From Phototrophicus methaneseepsis (GTDB taxonomy: Bacteria; Chloroflexota; Anaerolineae; Aggregatilineales; Phototrophicaceae), in NCBI RefSeq assembly GCF_015500095.1, contig NZ_CP062983.1, positions 5,332,001 to 5,396,000 on the forward strand: DNA of 64,000 bases, read 5' to 3'. Shown here piece after piece: positions 26,103 to 33,757 of the stretch. The notes under the pieces were generated by a model that worked only from the letters and a program-made list of their open reading frames with translations, did not search any database and had not been told where the DNA came from. Each line of letters opens with the position of its first letter. The first letter of the stretch is position 1. A program made the position numbers and the translations under genes.

Positions 26103-26477
26103 ATGTCGGGGCACATCCTCATTGTGGAAGATGATGCGGCTTTATGTCAGCTATTTGAGCGCATGCTCGCTTCGCAGGGATATGAGGTGACGCTGGCCTA
26201 TGATGGCAGCCAGGCCCTCGCAACAATCCAGCAAAAGCTTCCAGACCTGATCATTCTCGATATGCTGCTGCCATACATCTCCGGTTATGACGTCATCAGG
26301 GCGATTCGCGCCGACGAAGCGCTCAAGCACATCCTCATTATTGCCGCCACAGCCAGCACCATCGCCCAAAATATGCCAGAAACTGCGGAAGCCGATCTGC
26401 TCTTGATGAAGCCTATTGGATTGTTCGAACTGCGCACCATGGTCGCGCGCCTGCTGCAACAATCCCCCGCTCAATAG
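26103..26477 (+). CDS. Single-domain response regulator
   Basis: This is a 124-residue CheY-like receiver without an output domain. All functional residues are present: acidic pair in VEDD (residues 9-11 region), phospho-acceptor Asp53 in LIILDMLLP, Thr/Ser in AATAS and Lys in LLMKP. The sequence is very close in length and motif spacing to the receiver at 26674, suggesting tandem duplication. It probably relays phosphate from one of the kinases at 30376 or 33758, or works by protein contact. No partner is proven. Confidence 0.93.
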   Translation: MSGHILIVEDDAALCQLFERMLASQGYEVTLAYDGSQALATIQQKLPDLIILDMLLPYISGYDVIRAIRADEALKHILIIAATASTIAQNMPETAEADLLLMKPIGLFELRTMVARLLQQSPAQ

Positions 26478-26673
26478 CCTACACCCGCAGCAAGCCATAA
26501 TGTCTTTTGCAGAGCATACAGGGCTTGATCTTTACGCACGCCATTTTAAGCCGCCCCAAAATGAGACGATTTTAAGTTATGAGTCGATTTAACTCTCAGA
26601 CGGCGAATTATCCGTATACTACGAAGAGAACGATATCGTTTTCATCGACTGAAGCACGCGTCAGGAGAGATGT

Positions 26674-27198
26674 ATGTCACATAGAATCCTCATTGTGGAG
26701 GATGATAGTACCCTGGGAGATATGTTTTGCCGGACCCTTGAAGCACAAGGCTATGAAGTTGAATTAGCCTGTGATGGCAAAAGCGGCCTTGCATCACTCA
26801 TGAGCAACCCGCCTGATCTCGTCCTGTTGGACATGCATTTGCCATTTATGTCAGGCTACGACATCATCCAGAAGATACGCCAGACTGAAGCCACCAAAGA
26901 CGTACGTATCATCGCCGCGACAGCTAGCACAGTGGCTCAAACGATCCCGGTTGTGCAGGATGCGGACCTGCTCCTGATGAAGCCCATCAGCTTGATGGAA
27001 CTGGATACGATGGTCACACGGTTACTGCACCAGGATTTGCAGAAAAACACGCCTCAAGCAGCGAACCAGGCATCCCCAGAGACAGAAGATGATGCCGAAA
27101 CTGAGAATGTGTCGCAAAATGTGGCTCAGGGCATGTCCCAAAACGTGGCTCAGGATGATCCGACATCACCATCGTCAACTTCAACGCCGGGGATGTAA
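26674..27198 (+). CDS. Response regulator receiver with repeat-containing tail
   Basis: This 174-residue protein has a receiver (1-122) and a polar, acidic tail (123-174). Receiver residues are VEDD, Asp53 in LVLLDMHLP, AATAST and LLMKPISL, closely matching the protein at 26103. The tail carries two near-identical octapeptides, VSQNVAQG and MSQNVAQD, encoded by a 24-base tandem repeat, and ends in a Ser/Pro/Thr-rich stretch. AGGAGA at 26663-26668 supports the start. Its last 49 bases overlap the convergent gene at 27150-27626. Confidence 0.92.
   Translation: MSHRILIVEDDSTLGDMFCRTLEAQGYEVELACDGKSGLASLMSNPPDLVLLDMHLPFMSGYDIIQKIRQTEATKDVRIIAATASTVAQTIPVVQDADLLLMKPISLMELDTMVTRLLHQDLQKNTPQAANQASPETEDDAETENVSQNVAQGMSQNVAQDDPTSPSSTSTPGM
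27109..27156 (+). repeat. 24-base tandem repeat inside the receiver gene
   Basis: Two imperfect 24-base copies (27109-27132 and 27133-27156) share 19 to 20 positions and encode the octapeptide pair in the receiver tail. The repeat keeps the frame, so copy-number change would lengthen the tail by 8 residues per unit. Confidence 0.8.
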
Positions 27199-27626
27199 GC
27201 TGTATATAGCGTGATGGGCAGTGTCAGACCAGCAAGCCATTGTGAGGCCAGTTTGTTGATTTCGTCGCGCTCGTAAGAGTTGCCAAGGGGCGCAATAGCC
27301 AGCGACTGAACCTGATACATTGGATAGTCGCGGGCAAGCGTCATCAAGACAGATTGCACGTAACGCAGGCGTGTCGCGCCGACGCTGCTATCCCGGATTG
27401 TTAAAAAAGCCAGTTTGGGCCGGGTTTCTGTCCACAGCCACCACGTGCCAGGTTTTTGTTTACCCTGGCGCGCACGCCGGGTATAAGCTGAAAAAGCCGG
27501 GGCATACTGCTGCATGAGGTGCGTTTCTAAAGCACCAAGCTCAGTACGACCGCGCGCATTGTGACCAAAAGCCAGCATATCAGCCTGCGAAAGAGTGGGG
27601 TCACCAGGGGCAAAGTTCAGGGGCAT
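27150..27626 (-). CDS. Macro-domain-like protein
   Basis: This 158-residue cytoplasmic protein is tentatively assigned. It shows the order expected of a divergent macro domain: AFGHNARGRTELGALETHLM (like the NxxGxxGxGLALQF region), AFSAYTRRARQGKQKPGTWW, LAFLTIRDSSVGATRLRYVQ (like the HWRxxSxxxYI segment), and LAIAPLGNSYERDEINKLA (like the IAxPPLGCGxGGLxW segment). Key glycines are partly replaced, so ADP-ribose hydrolase activity is doubtful. The gene overlaps the receiver gene by 49 bases, tail to tail. It could instead be an unrelated alpha/beta protein. Confidence 0.6.
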   Translation of the reverse strand: MPLNFAPGDPTLSQADMLAFGHNARGRTELGALETHLMQQYAPAFSAYTRRARQGKQKPGTWWLWTETRPKLAFLTIRDSSVGATRLRYVQSVLMTLARDYPMYQVQSLAIAPLGNSYERDEINKLASQWLAGLTLPITLYTAYIPGVEVDDGDVGSS

Positions 27627-27853
27627 AATGCCTCAAAATCTATTGGACAATAATATATGATACCGGTACAATCGGGTTCGATTTTAGCCTGGGCCGGATG
27701 GTAAGCCAAGGGTGCTATGCAATGGTAGAATGCTCCTGGCCGTTGTGAAGTTTAATGTGTGTCCTTCACAAGTAAATTACGGGTTAATACGCTTATAGAT
27801 GTATCCGAAACCGTTTATATTGGACGTAGGATAAATTGGTCGAAAGCAACCTT

Positions 27854-28264
27854 ATGACACAAACGGTTATTTATATCGAAGACAATGCATTCAACATGCG
27901 GCTTGTACGCAGGATCGTCAGCACGACAGATTATAGCTTGCTGGAAGCCTTTAACGGCAAGAGCGGCATCGACCTCGTGACTGAATTCCTACCGCAGTTG
28001 GTGTTCATCGATATTAACCTGCCTGATATTGATGGTGTTGAAGTTATGCAAGCCATCAAGGCGAACCCCAGGACCGCACAGATCCCCTGTGTCGCTCTGA
28101 CAGCCAATGCGATCCATGGCGATAAAGAGCGATATATGGACGCGGGCTTCGACGAATATCTTGCGAAACCTGTCATGCGCCGCGAACTTGTGGAGATGAT
28201 GGATCGTTTCCTGTCGACAACTATGGGCGAAGCGGATTCCCCATCTATGACAGCCGGTGTTTAG
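27854..28264 (+). CDS. Single-domain response regulator (DivK-like)
   Basis: This is a 136-residue receiver. The motifs are YIEDN, phospho-acceptor Asp53 in LVFIDINLPDIDG, ALTANA and LAKPVMRRELVEMM. The EDNxxN and INLPxxDG style resembles DivK/hybrid-kinase receivers, unlike the two receivers upstream. A TTG at 27836 with AGGA 4 bases upstream is an alternative start adding 6 residues. It is convergent with the TPR gene, with a hairpin between them. Confidence 0.92.
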   Translation: MTQTVIYIEDNAFNMRLVRRIVSTTDYSLLEAFNGKSGIDLVTEFLPQLVFIDINLPDIDGVEVMQAIKANPRTAQIPCVALTANAIHGDKERYMDAGFDEYLAKPVMRRELVEMMDRFLSTTMGEADSPSMTAGV

Positions 28265-28288
28265 CCCGTTAGCGTCCAGATAGGCGAT

Positions 28289-28313
28289 GCCTCCATATCG
28301 TAGATATGAAGGC
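28289..28313. terminator. Hairpin between convergent genes
   Basis: Eleven-base arms GCCTCCATATC (28289-28299) and GATATGAAGGC (28303-28313), with one mismatch, surround a GTA loop. It lies between the converging receiver and TPR genes. No T run on either side, so termination strength is uncertain. Confidence 0.5.
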
Positions 28314-28331
28314 TCCCCGGACACAAACCGC

Positions 28332-30071
28332 TTAACCGCGCATTTCGTTCAACAAATCTTCCACCTCTTCCCGGTCTGTTGCATCGGGTTCTAATTCCAG
28401 ATAGCGCTCAAAATCCGCTGTGGAAGCTTCTGCATCACCTTCATAGTAGTAAGCATAGCCCCGGTTAAAATAATACAGGCTGGTATCCGGCGCGAGTTCA
28501 AGCGCTTTGCTGTATTTGGTCACAGCAGTTTCGTAATCTCCCAACCAATAGTGAGCAAGCCCCAGCCAGTTCCAGTAATCGTCACGTTCCGGGTTCAGCT
28601 CAATGGCTTGTTCGTGGGCTTCAATGGCGGATTCATAATCGTCCAGGCCCTGGTATGCCTGCCCCAGGCGCTGCCAATAACGGTCATCTTCTGGCGTGCG
28701 CGCCAGCAATTCCTGGAAATCCGCAACAGCCTGCGTATAGCGCTCTGAGCTATAGTAAGCATCGCCACGATTGCCATAAGCCACATCCAAATCCGGGTTT
28801 AATTCCAGGGATCGGGTGTAATCTGAAATGGCAAGGTCATACTGGGCGACATCCGCATAGCATAGACCACGGTTGTTATAGTAGTTGGGGTCTCCAGGCT
28901 GCATGGTCACCAGCAGCACATAATCTGCAATACACAGGGCGGGTTGGTTCGTCCACCAGTAGAGATAACCTCGCCAATCCAGGGCCAGTTCATAATCCGG
29001 CTGAAGCGCCAAGGCCTGGGTGTAATTGGTGATCGCTGTATCAAAGTCCTCTTGCATGCGGTACATCGTGGCCCGGTTATACCAATAGACAGGATTATCC
29101 GGATTAAGTTCAGAAGCGGTTGTGAAATCAGCCAACGCGCTTTCAATATCATCCATATCCAGGTAAATCAGGCCGCGTGTGTTGTAATAGGTATCGACAT
29201 TGGGGTCCAGGTTGATCGCTTCGGTATAGTCATCCAGAGCGCGTTCATATTCTGCCTGCTCCCAGTAAAGATCGCCCCGGTTCGCATAAGCTAGCGGGTA
29301 TTCCGTATCAAGCTCCAGCGAGTGATTGTAATCTAAGAGGGCATTATCATAATCACCCAACTCAAAGTAAGAATAACCCCGGTTGTTGAAAGCGATATTA
29401 TTCTGTGGGTCCAGCGCAATCGCGCGCTCAAAATCAACCACAGCGTCTTCGTGATTGTTGAGTTCCTGATAGACGAAACCGCGATTGCTGTAATAGGTGC
29501 CTATCGTTTTATCAAGATCAATCGCGCGAGAGAAATCCCGAATTGATGTTTCATATTCTCCCAGGCAAATATTCGCAAGGCCGCGCTCATTATAGTCATC
29601 TGCAGAAGCAATGCTCTCGTTAAAGGTCAGTATCTGGTCAAGTGCTTCTCGCTGATTGGCATAAGTGCTGCCGGAAACGCAGGCCAACGGCGCACCAGAG
29701 AAGGACGCCAGCAGCGCTTGGGCGGCGTCGGCTATTTCGGTATCGGCGCTCAACTGGGCAAATGCATCAAAATCCGCTGCGGCACTTTCCAGGTCCCCCA
29801 GGACGATATAAGCACACCCACGATGCAGATAACCGGGTGCATATTCAGCATCCGCCCCCAGCGACTGCGTCAGCAGCGTCACAGCCGTCTCGTAATCGCC
29901 TAATGAGGTCATCTGTAGAGCCGTATTATCCAGCGTTTGGGCGCGTGTGCTCGATCCTAAATCTGTCGGGGCGTTGTTGAGAACATCGCAGGGCGCGCTC
30001 AACTGCGCCTGTACAGGTAATAAAGGCATACACAATAAAAGAACCATGACACGCAGCAACCAGCGATGCAT
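28332..30071 (-). CDS. Secreted TPR-repeat protein
   Basis: This is a 579-residue exported protein with an N-terminal signal peptide (MHRWLLRVMVLLLCMPLLPV, then QAQ). The rest is an almost unbroken array of about 14 TPR units of 34 residues. Typical units read YYSNRGFVYQELNNHEDAVV, AFNNRGYSYFELGDYDNALL and AYANRGDLYWEQAEYERALD. The repeated (Y/F)xNRG(Y/L)xYxxxxxYxxAxxDF pattern is near-perfect, so the array probably grew by recent duplication. It should act as a protein-interaction scaffold outside the cytoplasm. The 11-mer TAAACGTCGTA lies 23-33 bases upstream of its start and also in the palindrome at 24634-24659. Confidence 0.92.
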   Translation of the reverse strand: MHRWLLRVMVLLLCMPLLPVQAQLSAPCDVLNNAPTDLGSSTRAQTLDNTALQMTSLGDYETAVTLLTQSLGADAEYAPGYLHRGCAYIVLGDLESAAADFDAFAQLSADTEIADAAQALLASFSGAPLACVSGSTYANQREALDQILTFNESIASADDYNERGLANICLGEYETSIRDFSRAIDLDKTIGTYYSNRGFVYQELNNHEDAVVDFERAIALDPQNNIAFNNRGYSYFELGDYDNALLDYNHSLELDTEYPLAYANRGDLYWEQAEYERALDDYTEAINLDPNVDTYYNTRGLIYLDMDDIESALADFTTASELNPDNPVYWYNRATMYRMQEDFDTAITNYTQALALQPDYELALDWRGYLYWWTNQPALCIADYVLLVTMQPGDPNYYNNRGLCYADVAQYDLAISDYTRSLELNPDLDVAYGNRGDAYYSSERYTQAVADFQELLARTPEDDRYWQRLGQAYQGLDDYESAIEAHEQAIELNPERDDYWNWLGLAHYWLGDYETAVTKYSKALELAPDTSLYYFNRGYAYYYEGDAEASTADFERYLELEPDATDREEVEDLLNEMRG

Positions 30072-30375
30072 TAGATGGCATTCCTTTACAGAGTAAACGT
30101 CGTACGGGGCTAAATAGCCGCCTATTCATTATAACAAGGGATAACATATGCTGAAGTTTATTCTCATGGAGACACGGTGATTTTTGCGTGTTTTTAATAG
30201 GTCCTCAGCAAAACAAAAGCCGGATCCTCATAATGGTGCTTAAAAGACTTAAAACTATGGACTAATATCACCATCTAGCAAGAACCTCAATTGGTGACAA
30301 CGGTCAGAATGATGTACCATCAAAGTAAATCACTCATCTGCCCGTTTTCCATCGCAATCCACTCACTACGATCAC
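30072..30375. other. Divergent promoter region, no gene seen
   Basis: This 304-bp gap separates the TPR gene (minus) from the first histidine kinase (plus) and must contain promoters for both. The one motif I can name is TAAACGTCGTA at 30094-30104. On the minus strand AGGAA precedes the TPR start. No hairpin or small gene is convincing. Confidence 0.45.
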
Positions 30376-33300
30376 ATGACCGGACAAACCTTACTGATTT
30401 CAATCAATATTCTGGCAGGCGTTATTGCTATCGGCCTGGCAGCTTTTGCACGCTACCAGAGAAAGAATAAGATTACCCTCACCTTCGGTATCTTGATGGT
30501 ATGCGTTGCGGGTTGGGCTTTCCTGTATGCAAGCGTCCATATCCCACAGGATATAGCTGTCGCACTGGCGATGCACAAGCTCAAGCATATCTTCGCCATT
30601 GCGACCCCTGTCGCATGGGTTTTCTTCGTCATTCAGTATACAGGTGCCTTTCGTTTGCACCCTCTCCTAAAGGGCCTACTCGTCATAGGTGCTTGTGTTG
30701 CCCTCGCGCTTGCGCTCAGCAATGAGCAGCATGAATTGCTGTATAGCCATTCGCGGATGGTAGAGATTATGGGTATTCGCGAGTTGGTAGATGATATTCA
30801 GCCTCTGGGGCTCCTCATCTGGCTGACCCAGCAAGGGCTGTTGCTGTTCGGGATTTATCTGCTGTTTCAATCTGCGATGCGCGTTGTGGGCACCAGCCGC
30901 ACCCAGGCACGCGTGATCTTGTTGATCGGGATGCTCATATTCCTGAGTGGTGTCCTGGAATATGGGGATACGATCTTCCAGAACATCAACTTCACGCCGA
31001 TTGCCCTGACGCTCTCCGGTGGGTTGATCGCGAGCTATCTGCTGGGTATGAGGCCCATCAGTCCGATTGCTTACGACTCCGTGATTGATAATTTGCCAGA
31101 CGCGATGGCAGTGCTCAATGAGCATCAGCTCATTGTGACGGTTAACCCCAGCTTTTTATTGATGTTCGACCAGCAAGAAGCGAATCTTCTCGGCCAGCCC
31201 TTGCGGGATGTCGTCCCTTTGCTAGGGGGATTGATGGACCGCATCAGCGATGTGACCCGCGTCACAGATACGCTCTCTGTTCATGAGCGCTCTATCGAAG
31301 CGGCCTGTTCTCCGATCCACCACGATACCCTCATACAGGGCTATGCTGTTCTATGCCGGGATGTGACGTTGGAACGCGGTGTACAGGATTCGCTGATTGA
31401 TAGTGAACGCCGTTATCGCGCCTTGTTCGACCATAGTAATGACGCCATCTTCATCTTCGACCTCAAAGGCGCTATTTTGTTGGCGAACCAGCCAGCTTCG
31501 GCATTACTGAGGGCACCGCTCAGCCAGATGTTGAACCATCCGCTGACGGATTTCATCAAAGCGAGTGACGTCACGGACTTGCAGCATCAGATGCGTCGTT
31601 TACTCTCCGGCAAGGCCTCGCCTATCCTGGAACAGACCATTGTTACTGCCGATAAGCAAGAAATCCCTGTAGAAATGAGCGTGACACTCGTTAAAGATGC
31701 GTCTGGCGCACCACTTAACTTCCAGATGGTCGTGCGGGATATTCGTGAGCGGCGACGGGCACAGACGGCCATTGCCCATGATCGGTATCTGCTGCGCACG
31801 CTTTTCGATAGCATCCCGGATTCTATTATGACGGTAGACCGCGATGGCACCTACACCCTCGTGAACGATGCACATCTAAAACGATTAGGGTTAGCCTCCG
31901 CAGAGGCGTTCATCGGTAAAACGGCCTACGACTTTTACGATGAAGAACTGGCGCATACGCTCCGAGAAGAGAGCTTAGCCGTCATTGAAAGCGGCATTGG
32001 CTACAGCAGTGAAGAACTGCGTGGACATGGAGAATGGTATCTGGTGACGCGCATCCCGCTGCATGATGGGGATGGCACAGTAACCGGATTGATGATTGTT
32101 GAACGGAATATTGGCGAGAGCAAAGCAATCCAAAACGAACTACAGCGCAGCCTGGAACAACTCATGATCTTGCGCCAGGTGGATGAGGAAGTGGCCCACT
32201 CCCTCAATATTGAGAGCGTCAGCATCATCGCGCTGGATGCTGCACTGCGCCTGAGCCGGGCGAACGCCGGTTACATCGCCATGGCAGAAGAAACAGCAAG
32301 CGACCCGGCGAGTGACCTGCCCCTGACAAATGAAGCCCCCTCATCAGATGAACAGGTGCTGCGTGTGCGCCATATTATCGGCGGCTACAAGCGCTTTAAA
32401 GTCGGTGACGCCCTCCCGATTGATGGCATTACCGGACGCGTCATCCGTAAACAAAGAGGGCAGCTCGTAACAGATGTGCGCTTTGACAAAGATTTTATCT
32501 CGGATGTGCCAGATACCGTCAGCGTCATGGCCCTACCGATTATGGTACAGACGCGCCTGCTGGGTGTGATGCAGCTCGTCTGCAAGCAACCTGACATCTT
32601 CACAGAAGACAGCTTCCAATTCATCGGGCTGCTCGCATACCGGATTGCCATCGCACTGGATAACGCTAAGCTCTACGAAATTACACGGCATCAATTAGAA
32701 AAAGTCCAATCGCTCAACCGTAACCTGACCGATTTAGAACAAATCAAGACGGATATGATCCGCATTGCCAGCCACGATCTTAAAAATCCATTGGGCATCA
32801 TAGATGGTTATCTAAATATGCTTAATATGGATAACGAGCAGTTCGATCCGATCTACCTGGAATATTTTGATGCCATGCACCGGGCTGTTTATCGTATGAA
32901 TAAAATCCTCAGCGATATTCTCTCCCTGGAGCGTGTCCAACAGCGTGCATCCAGGACATATACAACTCTCGTCGAACTACACCTGCTGGCAGAAAAAGCT
33001 ATGGAAGAATTTTCGAACAGTATGACCAGCCATGCCATGCACGTCAGCAATAGCATTACAGACGAGAATGCCATCGTGCTTGGCGATGAATCCCAATTGT
33101 ACGAAGCGATCAGCAACCTGGTCAGCAATGCGATTAAGTACACGCCCGATGGCGGCGATATCTATGTGCGTCTGTACGAAGATGACAATCGCTGGATTTT
33201 TGAAGTTGAAGATACAGGGTATGGCATCCCGGAAGAACGTCAGCAGCGCTTATTCGAGCCATTTTACAGGGCCAAAGCCCAGGGCACGGAAAAAATCGAC

Positions 33301-33561
33301 GGCACGGGATTGGGCCTTCATCTGGTAAAAAATATTATCGAGCGACACGATGGTGAAATGTTCTTCCACAGCACTTACCAAAAAGGCAGTCTGTTTGGTT
33401 TCCGTCTGCCTAAGGCAGAGCTGACTGATGTTGAACAACTGGAAGCCAACTATAATGAGCAAAACGGCACCGCAGAATCAGAGCAGACAAACCCGCAGCC
33501 AACATCCAACTCAACCCAGAACGGCACCATTGCCGGCCCGCCGAATTTCTTCGAAGATTAA
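30376..33561 (+). CDS. Membrane histidine kinase: 7TM-PAS-PAS-PAS-GAF-HisKA-HATPase
   Basis: This is a 1061-residue sensor kinase. Residues 1-225 form seven TM helices of the histidine-kinase N-terminal 7TM type. Three PAS domains follow (about 235-335, 345-465 and 470-590), for example RYRALFDHSNDAIFIFDLKG and LFDSIPDSIMTVDRDG. A GAF domain lies at about 595-785 (VMALPIMVQTRLLGVMQLVC). The HisKA site has His800 in RIASHDLKNPLG. The ATPase has NAIKYTPDGG, DTGYGIPEE and GTGLGLHLV. There is no receiver domain, so it needs a separate response regulator; three lie just upstream. The last about 40 residues are polar and disordered. No ligand can be inferred. Confidence 0.95.
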   Translation: MTGQTLLISINILAGVIAIGLAAFARYQRKNKITLTFGILMVCVAGWAFLYASVHIPQDIAVALAMHKLKHIFAIATPVAWVFFVIQYTGAFRLHPLLKGLLVIGACVALALALSNEQHELLYSHSRMVEIMGIRELVDDIQPLGLLIWLTQQGLLLFGIYLLFQSAMRVVGTSRTQARVILLIGMLIFLSGVLEYGDTIFQNINFTPIALTLSGGLIASYLLGMRPISPIAYDSVIDNLPDAMAVLNEHQLIVTVNPSFLLMFDQQEANLLGQPLRDVVPLLGGLMDRISDVTRVTDTLSVHERSIEAACSPIHHDTLIQGYAVLCRDVTLERGVQDSLIDSERRYRALFDHSNDAIFIFDLKGAILLANQPASALLRAPLSQMLNHPLTDFIKASDVTDLQHQMRRLLSGKASPILEQTIVTADKQEIPVEMSVTLVKDASGAPLNFQMVVRDIRERRRAQTAIAHDRYLLRTLFDSIPDSIMTVDRDGTYTLVNDAHLKRLGLASAEAFIGKTAYDFYDEELAHTLREESLAVIESGIGYSSEELRGHGEWYLVTRIPLHDGDGTVTGLMIVERNIGESKAIQNELQRSLEQLMILRQVDEEVAHSLNIESVSIIALDAALRLSRANAGYIAMAEETASDPASDLPLTNEAPSSDEQVLRVRHIIGGYKRFKVGDALPIDGITGRVIRKQRGQLVTDVRFDKDFISDVPDTVSVMALPIMVQTRLLGVMQLVCKQPDIFTEDSFQFIGLLAYRIAIALDNAKLYEITRHQLEKVQSLNRNLTDLEQIKTDMIRIASHDLKNPLGIIDGYLNMLNMDNEQFDPIYLEYFDAMHRAVYRMNKILSDILSLERVQQRASRTYTTLVELHLLAEKAMEEFSNSMTSHAMHVSNSITDENAIVLGDESQLYEAISNLVSNAIKYTPDGGDIYVRLYEDDNRWIFEVEDTGYGIPEERQQRLFEPFYRAKAQGTEKIDGTGLGLHLVKNIIERHDGEMFFHSTYQKGSLFGFRLPKAELTDVEQLEANYNEQNGTAESEQTNPQPTSNSTQNGTIAGPPNFFED

Positions 33562-33584
33562 TAAACAAGCGTCTAAAATCTACA

Positions 33585-33604
33585 AATAGGACGTAAATCC
33601 TATT
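33585..33604 (+). terminator. Weak hairpin after the first kinase gene
   Basis: Arms AATAGGA (33585-33591) and TCCTATT (33598-33604) surround a 6-base loop 24 bases after the stop. It is short and has no T run. Confidence 0.3.
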
Positions 33605-33733
33605 AGGGGTTTCACGTGAGCATTAATCTTAAGGCAGAAGGTCATTAGTCGCTGAGTATAATAAAGTTAGCACGCAAAACACGTACCTAGAATTTGATAT
33701 ATGCTTTATATGAGGTACGATGTCATATCGAAC

Positions 33734-33747
33734 GCAACATTTGTTGC
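33734..33747. promoter_or_regulatory. Short palindrome before the second kinase gene
   Basis: GCAACA-TT-TGTTGC is a perfect 6-2-6 palindrome. It ends 10 bases before the ATG at 33758 and could be an operator or hide the ribosome site. A further inverted repeat, CGTACCT (33682-33688) and AGGTACG (33713-33719), lies upstream. Confidence 0.35.
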
Positions 33748-33757
33748 ATATTGACGT

